Source of the DNA: Plantago major
Lineage: Eukaryota > Streptophyta > Magnoliopsida > Lamiales > Plantaginaceae
DNA: 64,000 nucleotides
Assembly (NCBI GenBank): GCA_026545765.1
Contig: JAIFAC010000216.1
Span: forward strand, 1 to 64,000
Direction: 5' to 3'
How positions within the stretch are numbered: position 1 is the first letter of the stretch; the number at the start of each line of letters is the position of its first letter. Under the pieces are notes generated by a model. The model saw only the letters and a list, made by a program, of their open reading frames with translations. It did not search any database and was not told the DNA's origin. The position numbers and the translations under genes were made by a program. Below are positions 1 through 11,373 of this stretch, piece after piece.

Positions 1-1126
1 CGTTGACCGTCGGAAGTATGGAAAGATCACTTTGCGTTTATAGTAAGCGTAGCGAATATGGAATAGTCTTCATGGTAATATATGTAGATGATATATTAAT
101 CATAGGAGACAATATTCCTATGTACTGATCGATGAAAAGATTGGTTATCCAAAACCTTAACTATCGCTATGAAGGATTTGGGTGAAATCTCGTACATCCT
201 TGGCATCAAAATCCATAGGGATAGATCGAAGATTGTTAAGGGCTATCCTTGAGGTCCCACTTATAATCGATAAAGTGTTGAAGCATTTTTACATGGAAAA
301 AGATCAAGAGGGTTCATTACGGCGGTTCATGGAGTAACATTATCCACAAAGGATAGTCTACTATACATGGAAGATATTAATATCATGAAGAAGATTTCGC
401 ATGCTGACGATTAGGTTCTATCATGTATGCCATGTGAAGCGCACTAGGCGGATGTGGCATGTAAACATCGACATATATGTCGTTACCAAAAGAATCCAGA
501 ATGAAGCATTGAATTTTTCCTTTATTAAAACAATTCTTAGAAGTATCTTAGAAGAACTAAAGATTGTTTCACGATTTATGAGTGAATGAAATGGTGAATT
601 ATGCAGGTATGCGATGCAGGTTTCGATCTGCAAATCGGATGACTATAAGTCTAAGATCTAGATATGTGTATTTAAAAGCAACGGAGGGGCGGTAAAGTTG
701 GAAAGAAGTTTCCAAACAAGAAACTACTTGCTTGACTACCTGGCAGGAAAATTTGGAAACATTACTGACATCGAAGCCACAAAAGGCACATCTGGATGCA
801 GGAGTTCTGAAAAGAATTAAAGTGGGTGAGTTCGACTGCGGTCGTCCGATATGGGTATATTGGCTAATGTCTGGGAAGGCCGATCTCTCAAACAAAGGAA
901 CCAAGGTCAGGAAAATAAAAGACAACAAGCATGTCACCGAGAGAAAATAACATGTTTATTAGAGAGAACAAATATCTAGGAGAAGTATTAATAGAGCGTG
1001 TACCTTTGAGGATAATTTGCTAGATCCCTTTACAAAAGTTTTGAACATTTGCATGACCCACAATAAACTGCTTTGAGAATCCTAGGTGTGCGGTGCATTG
1101 GTGATTGGCTCTAGTCAGTGGGAGAT
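1..1126 (+). mobile_element. Ty1/copia pol 3' remnant (RT to RNase H)
   Basis: Fossil of a copia element entering from the left edge. The reverse-transcriptase catalytic box YVDDILIIG is encoded from 75, with YVDD at 81-92. It is followed by the family's MKDLGE and ILGIKI signatures and, near 1005-1050, the end-of-pol signature DNLLDPFTK. Between them are RNase H-like patches around a GGAV motif. A purine-rich GTGGGAGATT tract at about 1118 precedes the LTR, as expected of a polypurine tract. The block is broken many times and cannot make a polyprotein. The family call rests on these motifs; the exact lineage was not resolved. Confidence 0.8.
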
Positions 1127-2860
1127 TGATAGCATATGTGTCCTAGAGGCGGATCTTTATTAAGGATAACATGCACTTGATCACACTTAAAGATTTAATA
1201 TATGATTGATTGTCCATTCATTGTACTGCACTTTTCTTGTTTAATTATTTGATTGTTGAATTAATCTATGTATGTGTTCCCATGAGTTTAATGTTGTCAA
1301 AGCTAAGATAGTGAGATCTTAATGATATAACATAAGCTCTAAATAAGCCCAATCGATGATCATGAGATTGGGATACTCGATCAATGCAATTGAAGAAGTT
1401 GGTATGTGAGTACGCATCATAGCACTTAGAAAGATGTAGTGGTTCCTCATGACTTCGATTAACTTTCGATTATTCATGTGATGGGCGCATAGACTACTTT
1501 AGATAGTCTTTGGTATACCCCTCTTAGAAACTATTTGATATACTCTTTTTTATGTGTACATGGGGTATTGGTTAATAGGGTGATGGGTAGTCCTTGACTT
1601 GAGAGTCGTCTGACTTCATATGTCAGGAATAATGTACTTTGGTGCATGACCAACGCTTGCACTCTTGAGAAGGTAGATACTTTACTTCTCATATTTAATT
1701 GATCAAAGTCATCGTAAGCGGTGCAAAGATAAATATTTGAAATGGTGTTCAAATAATTATCATGGATCGATTAATAAAATGATTGAGAGATAAAATTAAG
1801 TTATTGGAATAGACACACAATCAAGTTAGACTTATTTGAGTATTAAATGAATGGAAGGGACCGTATCATCTGTAAACCTATATCCACGGGGAGTTTGTAC
1901 TTTTGGAGTCCTCTAAGCGTCCTTATATTATCGAGAATGCACGATGAATGCGTCTGAGTTAAGTCCGGAGACCTTGATTGGATTAGTGCTTGCCTTATCG
2001 CATAAAAGGCGCAAAGATGCTCTACGATAAAGTAATTGTAGCACCGAATGGGTATATTATGTGGAATTAATTAAATATTAATTAGATTGAATATTTAATT
2101 TAATTAAATATCTAATTGGATTAAGGATATTTAACTTATACTATGAAGGAGTTTTTCTATTTGATGATAGAAAATTTTAATTAAGTTAAATTGGATTTAT
2201 TGGGCTTAATTGAATAATTTATGAGATATGAGTGTACTTTGAATGATTTGAAATTAAGTCAGTCAATGGCCCAGCGATTGAATAGTGATGCGGTAGATAC
2301 GAGTAGATAGATAATCTGGCCCAACAATGAATAGTGATCTGGTGGTCTTGTATCACTATTCACTGAAAACAAAATAAAAAAAAGGGGAGGTAGTGCCATT
2401 TTACTTTTGTGGCACTATCTTAAGTTATAATTAGTGGACACATTTCTTTTAATTTCTTTTTCTTCTCCATTGTCTAACTTTATTTTGCTCTCAAATTTTT
2501 CACTTTTGCTCCTATAAATAGGAGCTAAAATCCTTCGTAAATTACACCAAAATAAACATACACTTCATATCATTAGAAGAAGAAGAAAATTCTCTAAGAA
2601 GAATATCTAGCAATTCTTGAAAGAAACCTGGAAAGCAAAACGTATGAGATTAACCATCGTGTGCTTTTGGTGCTTTCGATTCTTTGTGGATACGACTAAG
2701 GAATTAAACGACTCGATCAAACATTCTACTGCTCTTTTGTTTGTGGATTAGATCCAAGAGTTAAACTATCATCATAACAAGTAAGCTTCCGATATGTTAT
2801 ATTATAAATATCTGTATAGCTTATCGGTTAAATCATTGTTGGTGATACAAAATTTTAACC
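1127..2860 (+). repeat. Copia 3' LTR
   Basis: The LTR begins TGATAG right after the polypurine tract and continues with ATATGTGTCCTAGAGG, a start typical of plant copia LTRs. A TATA box (TATAAATA, 2513-2520) lies about 350 bases before the end, matching the U3/R layout. The right border is approximate because the matching 5' LTR is outside the window and I could not place a clean terminal CA. It belongs to the pol remnant on its left. Confidence 0.65.
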
Positions 2861-3239
2861 TCATTGCATAACCTTTGAGGTGATTTTCTACTTTAAAACC
2901 ATGAGAACCGACCTACGTTTGTCCAGGATTCTTTATGTTTTCCAAGCGATACTTGATCCAGGCCTCGGATCACTACCTACCTCGTTTGTCAAAATCCATG
3001 ACGAGATATGCGAATCAGACCCAGAATGAGCATATGATAAATGTGATCCGAGCCACAGAGGGGCCGGACGGTAATATATTCAATATAACAAAAGCGGAAC
3101 ATATTGTCAGAGCAACCATAACTTTACACCTGAAATAATTGTTTCACGGTCCGTAGGCGGTGGTACAAATTTACAGGGGCATACCCGTCTTCACTCCGGC
3201 TGGAGGGTCGGACCGAACCATTCGCTCGGACGGTCCTCT
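2861..3239. other. Unassigned stretch
   Basis: It lies between the copia LTR and the antisense coding-like block. A 67-codon plus-strand frame (2935-3138) has no recognisable family. It may be the tail of the copia LTR followed by gypsy-1 internal DNA. Confidence 0.3.
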
Positions 3240-5690
3240 GCTCCTCCGAACATATCTCGATCTCGGCTCCGGGATGCAGATCTCTGACCTCTTGGCCTTA
3301 GCCTCCTTAGCTGACCTCTTTTCCCTTGGACCTTCATCTCCTCGAGGAAGGCGGGCAATACTTCATCAATTCAGTTAGGCGAGAGTCCGCAGACCCAGGC
3401 CACGGCAGTCGTGATCTCGGTTATGCTCCAAGTTGTCCTCCGGTGCGACAAATTGACATCAACACCGAAGCACGAAGAAGGGCATATCTGAACCACCATG
3501 ATTGTATTTCTTGGTAGTGGTCTCATCCCAAACTAGCTCCTAAACTCGCAGGAAGTCATCATCCGGGCCTTGCCGATTGAAGTCCAACCCATTCGCCTCT
3601 TTGAGCCTTGGAGATGCCCTCTGCTTCAAGTCGCCGATCACTCAGGATCAACCCTTGTTGGAGCCCTACGCGGCATCGAAGCCGTCTGCCAGCGTCATCA
3701 TACTTTGACTCGAGCATGAACTTGTAAAGTCAGGCCCGAAGTCCTGCACCGCATTTGTCAGGACTGTGGCGACTCTTGAGCATCATATCCTTGAGCGTCA
3801 GGAGATGTCGACATAGTCATCCGGCCGTCACGTTGGACTTGGAGATCATTCTCGAGGAGAGGATGGCACTCTTCAACTTTGCCACCTCGCTTTGGACTCC
3901 TTCTTCTCCGCTTGCACCCCAACCTTCGGTCTGCAGCCTTTGCCTTGGATGCCTCTTGCACCCGAGCCCTCGGCCTTACTCGAGATCTTCTTCGGTGGCC
4001 CTCAGGCCGCCACATTGGACACGCTTTGGACCGCGTCGAAACATGACTTTCGAGGTTAGTATTGGGCCAGATGAAACAAAACTTTAAAAGCGCAAATAGA
4101 TTTTCTCAAAGACATGCATACCTTCATGTGGACACGCCATTAGCTTCGTCAATCCGGTGAGCTCAGAGGCTGAAGAGGCAGGCCACCTCAGGTCAATGTC
4201 AGGCTCGACTGACACTTTCCTTACCTTTCTTGGCACAGGGGATCGGACTAACCGAGGGCATTTTGCCGCTCTGGCGCTCGAGCCACTAGGCAGCACACTT
4301 TCGTCGGAGCGGCCTTGAGGCTTCTTGATCCGTGCACTCGAAACCTTCCCTTATACGGAGCAGGGAGGATCTGCAGATCTTCACCCGCCTCAGCTCTCCG
4401 AGTTTCCTCCACTCGGAAGGTAGCAGCATTTCGAGGCTCCCCCATCGACAGTACGGTGGAGGTCTTGATAATCTGGGTACGGACACCCTCCTCCTTCTCT
4501 ATCCTCTGGGCGGCATTTTGTTGCCTCTTCAAGTTCCATAAAGGTAGACATGGTGTACTCGAACGAGTATGTGGATCGAAGAATAAAAGTTAGATACGAG
4601 GGAGAACAAGGTAAAAGACAACATATAAACCACAGTTCAGATATATCGGAAAAAACGCGGGTAAGCACATACTCAAATCCTCCTTCCCATCACAAAAGCT
4701 TGGCTCCGAGAAGCCACCCATATAGGGAAGAGGTTGGCAAATTAAACCTCGGAAGAAATATTTCTCCGGGTCTTGGTTCCTATGGAGCGCCTGCATCCAC
4801 AAAGATATATTCCGAGCCGGAGGCTTCCAATCCGGTAGCTCCCCTCGGAAGGCATCCTCTCGAACTGCCATTTTCTCGATCAGCCTCGACATCCGGGCTT
4901 GGTAGCCGAGACGAAGATATACTTCTTCCACCAATTGATCCCCAGGGAAGAAAGAGGATCCACAAAGAATGTATACGCTTGACGACATACAAGAGTATAA
5001 AAATGTTTTTGCGATAAACTTAACTTTACAGAAAAAAGTTTGCGAAATGTATCAAAACAAACAGGAATGTCCTTATATTTACACATTACTCCGAAGCACA
5101 TGGGGTTTAGGTGAGTTGGGGATAATTTAGTGGACTCGACTCCATATCATAAGGATCTCCATCAACTCGGGTGCCTGCAATTAGCACAGCCACATTCTGA
5201 GTGATCTCATGCACACTCATGTAGCCAGGTGGATTGTAGAACGCATGTGTCTCATCCGGAATCGGGATCTCCACGGACTCCAAAATTTCATACTTCTCTG
5301 GAACTCCACTACCTCCTCAGTCACTAGTAGGCAAATTGTAGTTGGCGGAAGGCGATCCTCATTGATTCACCCTACGGGTCCGGATGAGTCACCTCATCCC
5401 TCGTCCGGAAACTTAACCCGGACCACATCATCACCTCTTGAGGACCATGAAGATTCCTCCACGTCGATGAGGCTGAACTTATGGCCCCTCACTACTAGGC
5501 CTCGCTTGTCAAATCGATGTTCTCTACGGACCTTGGGGGGACGCACTTCATCCTCATCCTCTTCTTCCTCCTCGAGCAGTTTACCCTCTGAGCGGCCCTC
5601 ACTCTCACTTCCTCCTCTTTCCTCCGAGGGCCAGCGAACTCGGCTCCACTACCGTCCGGACGGGGTATGACTGCACCCGATCCTCAGTAC
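3240..5690 (-). pseudogene. Antisense coding-like block in gypsy-1
   Basis: Several minus-strand stretches read like protein, not random frames. One of 132 codons (4590-4988) contains LPDWKPPARNISLW. One of 94 codons lies at 4248-4532. A highly acidic run of Glu/Asp codons (about 5545-5580) is followed by a basic, mixed sequence. A donor-like AAGGTAAGG is seen on the minus strand near 4215, so the gene may have been spliced. I do not recognise a domain. Extra antisense ORFs (aORF) at this position are known in Tat-lineage elements, which is the likeliest explanation. It is broken in several places. Confidence 0.4.
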
Positions 5691-6836
5691 CTTCTTCATA
5701 CATACCCGGCTCGGGCGGTGCTTGAGGTATCATACCTCCTCGATACCAGCTCATGTGGATCCGGGGCGAAGCAGGATATGATTAGGGTTAATCCTAAAGT
5801 TATAATCTAAGCTAAACTACGACCAGCACATTAGAACTTGGGTAATCACAGCGGTCAGGATACCTAGAACTTACTCAAACGACTAACTTGAAAGGAAGAA
5901 CACCTCGGGCTCTTCCCGGTCGAGCTTGAGATCGTTCCGGCCCTGTGATCTCAAGGAATATTCGGTCTTCATCACTCTCAAAGGACATCACTTCCGATCG
6001 TATTCCCTCTGCCTGACGGTTTTGACTATCCTCTCGGACATCTAAGGAAAGAGAAGAAGCGATGAGATTTTTAAGTTGATCGAGGTAATTTAAGTAGATT
6101 CAAATTAAGTCCCACTATCAAGTTTGAAGCAAAATAAGTGACTACTTGAATGTGATTAGCTGGAAAGTCGATTAAAGGATCATTTCAAGTTAAGTATTAA
6201 CTTCTCGATTCATTGAAAAACCTACTTCCTCCTACATAGCTACCAATACAATAATACCACATTACATCCGGCGGGAACAACTTGAAAGCAACATGCTAAA
6301 CATTTAGAGAAAACAAAAACAATCCGAGCATGCATTGCTATTGAGCAGGAGAGCAGCGGAAAAGCAAAAAAAAGGCCTTACTTGAACTCTGGACAAAGTG
6401 GTTTGGAAGCGGTTATTACTTGGCTAACTTCCGAATGAACTACGACTTGCTCGGATTGATCGCACTTGCTTGGATTAATCGCACTTACTTGGTTAGCTTG
6501 AACTTGCTTGGATGCTCTAAAATTGCAAAAATTATCTCTCTAAAAGCGTGAAAATGACGTGCGGTAAAACCGCTATATATAGGAGGTCATATTTGGAAGC
6601 CCAATATGATTCTTGAGAATAGATCTCAACCATAGATCGTAACTCATCCAGCTGACTTAATCTGAAGTATACTCCAGTGAAATAGCGGATAGGTACAAAA
6701 ATTTAACTTCGATAACAAAAGCATATGACAACTTCACGCTCTCGAAAAACACACTCGACGCCCGGATGACCTATACATCCTCAGCTACGGATCCTTATCC
6801 TCCTTTACGGGAACAAGTGATACATCCCGTAACTGC
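5691..6836. other. Non-coding part of gypsy-1
   Basis: No reading frame of interest. It contains short repeats around 6420-6500 (variants of CTTGCTCGGATT) and a palindromic TATA element at 6573-6582. It is probably the 5' leader side of the antisense unit. Confidence 0.35.
6573..6582. promoter_or_regulatory. Palindromic TATA element
   Basis: CTATATATAG is its own reverse complement, so it could serve either strand. On the minus strand it lies about 0.9 kb upstream of the antisense coding-like block, which would fit a dedicated promoter for that unit. Confidence 0.3.
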
Positions 6837-7173
6837 ACGGACCCTCGTCCGTTCGGATATCCATACTCGGATCATCCAGGAAATAGATACGCACCCCATT
6901 TGTCCTTACAAAATGGCCCGTCACATCTATAACTACCACGGACCCTCGTCCGTGCAGATATCCATGCCGATCATCCGGAAATAGATATGCACCCCATTTG
7001 TTCTTACAAAATGGCGGTCACATCTAACTAACTACGAACCCTAAATAGTCCGGATATCCATACTCGGATCATCGGAAATAGACATGCACCCCATTTGTTC
7101 TAACAAAATGGCCGGTCACATCTCGTAACTACACGGACCCTCGTCCGTTCGGATATCCTTACTCGGATCATCC
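6837..7173 (+). repeat. Tandem repeat, ~98-bp unit, 3.4 copies
   Basis: Units start at 6837, 6938, 7034 and 7133 (periods 101, 96, 99). Each opens with ACGGACCCTCGTCCGT or a variant, a perfect 6-bp inverted repeat, followed by a GGATATCC block and a conserved CACCCCATTTGTNCTTAC segment. The array lies 259 bases before the gypsy-1 3' LTR. Confidence 0.85.
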
Positions 7174-7431
7174 CCTAACCCATTTAAGGCACACATCCGG
7201 TAAACCTCGTACCTACACTTAATTTAGCTTACAAATACCCCGTCTTTCCTTTTGTTGCAGTCCGGACCTCTACCCTCGGTGAAAAGAAAAGAAGATTTAG
7301 TAAAGGGCTATAAACACGGATTACCTTTTTACGATTAAGAGGACGGATTAAACGAAAATGGCTGTCCCTCTATACTTAACTATAGTTCACAACTATCTTC
7401 TACTAAGATACTTGGAAACTAGGGGGACATA

Positions 7432-8089
7432 TGTTGATCACGAAATATGTCAATCCGTCATAGACTCCTTGAGCGAATCCGAGGCGAACTAAGTTGTCAG
7501 GGGCATGGGTCCGACCAGGAGGACCGACCCTCGACTACGACGATCCGACCCTCCACAGGTAAAATAGCGACAGCGACTCTAGGGCCGATAAGTCAACCCG
7601 AGGATATGGTCCGGACGCATGGGGTCGACCAGACGTAACTAGGACACATAGTCCCTAACCTCACAAGCAACTAAGTGAGCGACCACTCGAGAGTAATGAG
7701 ATCCGAGCCTGTTATGCGGACCACCTCCTTGGTGGAACAAGGACTAGGACTTACAGGACATCCGAGGCGGTCCGGGACCTACCTTCTCGGATCTCACCCG
7801 TGACTACGACAAAGTCTCAAACTCTCACATTAATGATCGCCCCAAAAGACCAAAAGGGAATGGATTAGAGAGTCATTAATGGGCCTTGAGCCTATTGAAG
7901 CATTCTTGGCTCGATCGAGGCGGACACTTGGCGATCTTATGGTTTCCTCCATTTTGAGAGAAATCTATATATAGAGACGCATTCGATACTAAAGGTAAGC
8001 CGCATCCGTAATCCTTATTCATGATCTTACGAGTAGGACTTCACCCTCTCATGAGTAAAGTCTCAAGTCCGGTTTGGCGTTGGGCAAGC
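7432..8089 (+). repeat. Gypsy-1 3' LTR, left part
   Basis: It starts TGTTGATC directly after the polypurine-like tract. A TATA box (7976-7983) and the block TGAGTAAAGTCTCAAGTCCGG near 8050 correspond to the same parts of the gypsy-2 and gypsy-3 LTRs. The LTR is interrupted at 8089 by the SIRE element and resumes at 39146/39151. Confidence 0.75.
8085..8089. other. Target duplication of SIRE, left
   Basis: CAAGC here pairs with CAAAC at 39146-39150 (one mismatch). The uninterrupted equivalent in the gypsy-2 LTR reads TTAGCAAACTGGG, so the join restores a continuous gypsy LTR. Confidence 0.6.
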
Positions 8090-8910
8090 CCATTAGGAAT
8101 ATCTGTTAGTATTTTGATCACTCATCACATGTTCTTATCTTAGCGAAGGTGATTAAGTACTCTTGGTTCACTTGAACATTGTAAAGAAATCCTTTGAGTA
8201 TGATTAGTCTAGTAAATCTTGTATTAGGATTATAGGTCTCAAGTGTAATTTTTTTCCAGAAGACCATGAAGATCAATCCTAGCAATGGAGCTTTTAAAGA
8301 TTAGAAGACTAAAGATTTGCACAAGATTTATGAAGATATCAAGGTTTAGTCTAACTCGGAAAGACTATGTCACCAATCCTTTCTTAAGTGTATTTACTTA
8401 CTTTTGAAATATGATTACGGACATATGACATCATGAGTATGGAGCATGCAAGCCATCGAGAAGGCTCATGTATCCGTTGATGACTACGGAGACGAAATAG
8501 TACATGTGCATTAATTGCATCGGCGGAAAAAGCCCATTTGAAGCACAATCCTCTACGAGACATGAGACAAGGACTTACAGTACTCATTTCAAGATAAGTA
8601 TGGTGAATTTGAATTGTGTCTAACGGATATCATTCAACAACTCTCAAATTCATATATATATCACACACTTAGATCTTTGAGAAACATACCTTAGAGCGGC
8701 TCTATCTTGCAAACTTACCATCAAGCAAAGTATTCTCTCAAGCACCCTACTATCCTCTCTGAAAGCTTTATGTTGCTCGAAGAATTACTAGTAGTTCTAA
8801 GTTGTCATGAACCTTAACAAGAGATTGTTATTCGTGAAAGAGTTGAACTATCAGATACCCTTTCCGAAGCTCATTGTCGGAAGCGTACATGATTACTTTA
8901 GTCGGTAAAA
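8090..8910 (+). repeat. SIRE 5' LTR, left part
   Basis: It shares the TTAGGAATATCTGTTAG start and collinear sequence with the solo LTR at 9490 and the 3' LTR at 37738. A TATA run lies at 8653-8660. It is cut at 8910 by the CACTA transposon and continues at 17238; the two parts sum to 1394 bp. Confidence 0.9.
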
Positions 8911-9240
8911 CACTACAAGAAATCCGTCAAATGGCGGAATTAGCGGATAAAATCCGTCGCTATATAGCGACGAATCGCTAGGTTTAGCGACGGATTGGAG
9001 CGGATTTAGTGAATTAGCTCAATCCCAGCGAATGTGACCGGATGTTTTAAAATACGCTATTTGAAACGGATAAAAATATCGTCGTTATTTAGAGACGGAT
9101 ATTTTTTCCGTCGCTAAATAAGTTGACCGGATTAAAAAATATATATATAAAAATAGAAAATCAATTTTAGCGACGTATTTCGGTCCGTCGCTATTTAGCG
9201 ACGGATAGCGATCCGTCGCTAAAATCGATATACAATCGGG
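8911..9240 (+). repeat. CACTA left terminal and subterminal repeats
   Basis: After the terminal CACTACAAGAAA come repeated units such as TAGCGACGGAT and ATCCGTCGCTA in both orientations at about 8950, 9000, 9095, 9170, 9198 and 9215. In this superfamily such motifs bind the element's TnpA-like protein. CG content is high for a silent plant transposon. Confidence 0.85.
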
Positions 9241-9484
9241 CAGTGGCCTTTTCTTCTCCATTTTTCTTCCTTCTTCCTTCTTCCTTTGCCATTTCCAATT
9301 TCCAACCAAATCTCGGCCCGGTGATTTTGGAGTCTTCTCGAAGCTCGTGGGACAAGAAGTTACGTGTGGTCGACCAATTTCATCTTTTTTTCGTCAAGGT
9401 ATTTTGGCTAAAACCCTAACTTTGCGAAATTTGGGGATTTTGTTAATTTCGACTAATTTGAGCAATTGCATGTGTATTGTAAGT

Positions 9485-9489
9485 ATGTA
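9485..9489. other. Target duplication of the solo LTR
   Basis: ATGTA here is repeated exactly at 10885-10889, directly outside both ends of the solo LTR. Confidence 0.9.
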
Positions 9490-10884
9490 TGTTAGGAATA
9501 TCTGTTAGTATTTTGATCAATCATCACATGTTCTTATCTTAGCCAGAAAGGTGATTAAGTACTCTTGGTTCACTTGAACATTGTAAAAGAGAAATCCTTT
9601 GAGTATGAGTAGTCTAGTAAATCTTGTATTAGGATTATAGGTCTCTGAGTGTAATTTTTATTTCAAAGAAGACCATGAAGATCAATCCTAGCAATGGAGC
9701 TTATCGAAGATTAGAAGCGAAGATGGCACAAGATTTATGAAGACATCAAGGTTTAGTCTAACTCGGAAAGACTATGTCCTTAACCCTCACTTAAGTGTAT
9801 TTACTTACATTTGAAATAAGGTTTTGGACATATGACATCATGAGTAAGGAGCATGCAATCGAGAAAGGCTCGTGTATCCGTCGAGACTAAAGGACAATGA
9901 ACGATGCCTATGCATTAAATCGTTGGCGAGAAATGCTACAAAAGCAAGTCCTCTACGAAAATTAGATAGTGACTTAGTACATAGTTCAAGATATAAGCGG
10001 ATATAATTTGATATAGAGCACAGCGGATATAATTCAAATGCCTCTCAAATTTATCTATATATACCTGAAACTTAGATCTTTGAGAATTACAACACAACAC
10101 TTTAGGGCTTCTGCTACATACTTACCATCAAGCAAAGTATTCTCTCAAGCACTCTACTACCCTTTATGAAAGCTTTATGTTGCTTGAAGAATCCTTTGTA
10201 GTTCTAAGTTGTCTGAACCTTAATAAGAGATTGTTATTAAGTGAAAGAGTTGAGCTGGGATACCCTTTAGAAGCTTATTCTTGAGCGGACATTAATTACT
10301 TAGGTGAGAAAGAAGCGGTGCCATCCTTTGAACAAGTGTATTAAGTAGTCTTGTTCTACCAAGCTCTCTAAAAACATAAGCGAAAAGTTATCTGAAGCCT
10401 CTGACAAAACCTTATAACACCGACAAAGGCGTGGAGTAGAGGAAGTACTTGATTTGGGAAATTAGGAAATAACTCGAGGTTATCTAGAGGAAGTACTTAG
10501 TTCTAGGAGTAGGAATAACTCGAGAGGAACATTTGGTTGGGAACCATTTGTTTAAGAATCTTAGAATAGGATTATTGTAAGGTGAACTCAATTATCTGTT
10601 CTAGTGAATTCTAGGTCTCAGAAAGACCGAAGTGGATTAGTTGGAGGATTACGCCACCTCCAGAGACCACTATACTTGCTGTGTCATTTATCTTTCTGTA
10701 TTTACATTTCAGCAAAGCACACACATACTTGTTTTGCACTTATCGATCTTAAAGTCTTCCTCTCAATTTAAGTATGAAACCCCAGTTTACGAAAGCGTGT
10801 TTATCGACAAAAGTTTTAAAAGACTATTCACCCCCCTCCCCCCCCCCCCCCCAGTCTTTTACTTTGCCGTTATCTAGACCAACA
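9490..10884 (+). repeat. Solo SIRE LTR inside the CACTA element
   Basis: A 1395-bp LTR starting TGTTAGGAATATCTG and ending GACCAACA, collinear with the LTRs of the surrounding SIRE element, flanked by perfect ATGTA duplications and lacking any internal region. This is the signature of insertion followed by LTR-LTR recombination. A long C run (10831-10852) near the end differs in length between family members. Confidence 0.93.
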
Positions 10885-11373
10885 ATGTAGTAGTTAGTTT
10901 AGCTTATATTACGTAGTGTGTTAACTTTGAGATGTTCAATTGATATATTGATTGTGAATTTGGATTTTTAGTATAATGTTAGAATGTTTGGAAGTATGTA
11001 GGGTTGTTAATTTGATATTTTCGTGTATGTAGTAGGATTTAGAAAGATTTAGTTGAGTGTTTTGGAACCCTTACTTTTGACAAATTTTGGAATTTTGTTA
11101 ATTTATTAATTAGATCAATTGTATGTTTATGGGGCTATAGTATACTAGCTAGTTAACTTTGTGCAATTGATATATTGATTGTGAATTTGTATTGTTAATT
11201 ATTATAATGTTAGGATGTTTGTAAATGCGTAGTAATTTTGATTAAATAAATTAGTATATATACACTAGATTATGAAGATTTAATTAAGTGTTTTGACTAT
11301 TTGGTGATTATATTAACGTAAAATGCATGTTATAAATCTAATAATTGTAGGCAATAGCTAATCATATAATTAT
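10885..11373 (+). other. CACTA 5' non-coding sequence
   Basis: AT-rich, continuing the sequence interrupted at 9489. It shows short internal similarities (TTGATATATTGATTGTGAATTTG at about 10945 and a near copy at 11165) but no coding potential. It is probably the promoter or leader intron of the transposase gene. Confidence 0.4.

Larger units (their letters stand above)
2900..7431 (+). mobile_element. Gypsy-1, 3' internal region (Tat-like)
   Basis: Assigned because the last ~45 bases (GATACTTGGAAACTAGGG and neighbours, ending 7431) are nearly identical to those in front of the 3' LTR of gypsy-2 at 36750-36798, and the LTR start TGTTGATC follows directly. The region holds no visible pol. It has an antisense coding-like block, a palindromic TATA and tandem repeats. 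Plant Tat-lineage gypsy elements are known for extra antisense reading frames and hypervariable tandem repeats between pol and the 3' LTR, so the lineage call is inference from layout. The left border is uncertain. Confidence 0.5.

Noticed and set aside
6837-7173. CRISPR-like repeats with spacers
   Set aside because: Units are contiguous degenerate tandem copies in a plant gypsy element, with no unique spacers and no cas genes.
9085-9309. 74-codon minus-strand frame
   Set aside because: Runs across CACTA subterminal repeats; no protein-like character.
10831-10852. C run as a G-quadruplex or telomere-like signal
   Set aside because: The run sits at the same place in all SIRE LTRs with varying length, so it is an unstable homopolymer of the family and prone to sequencing error.
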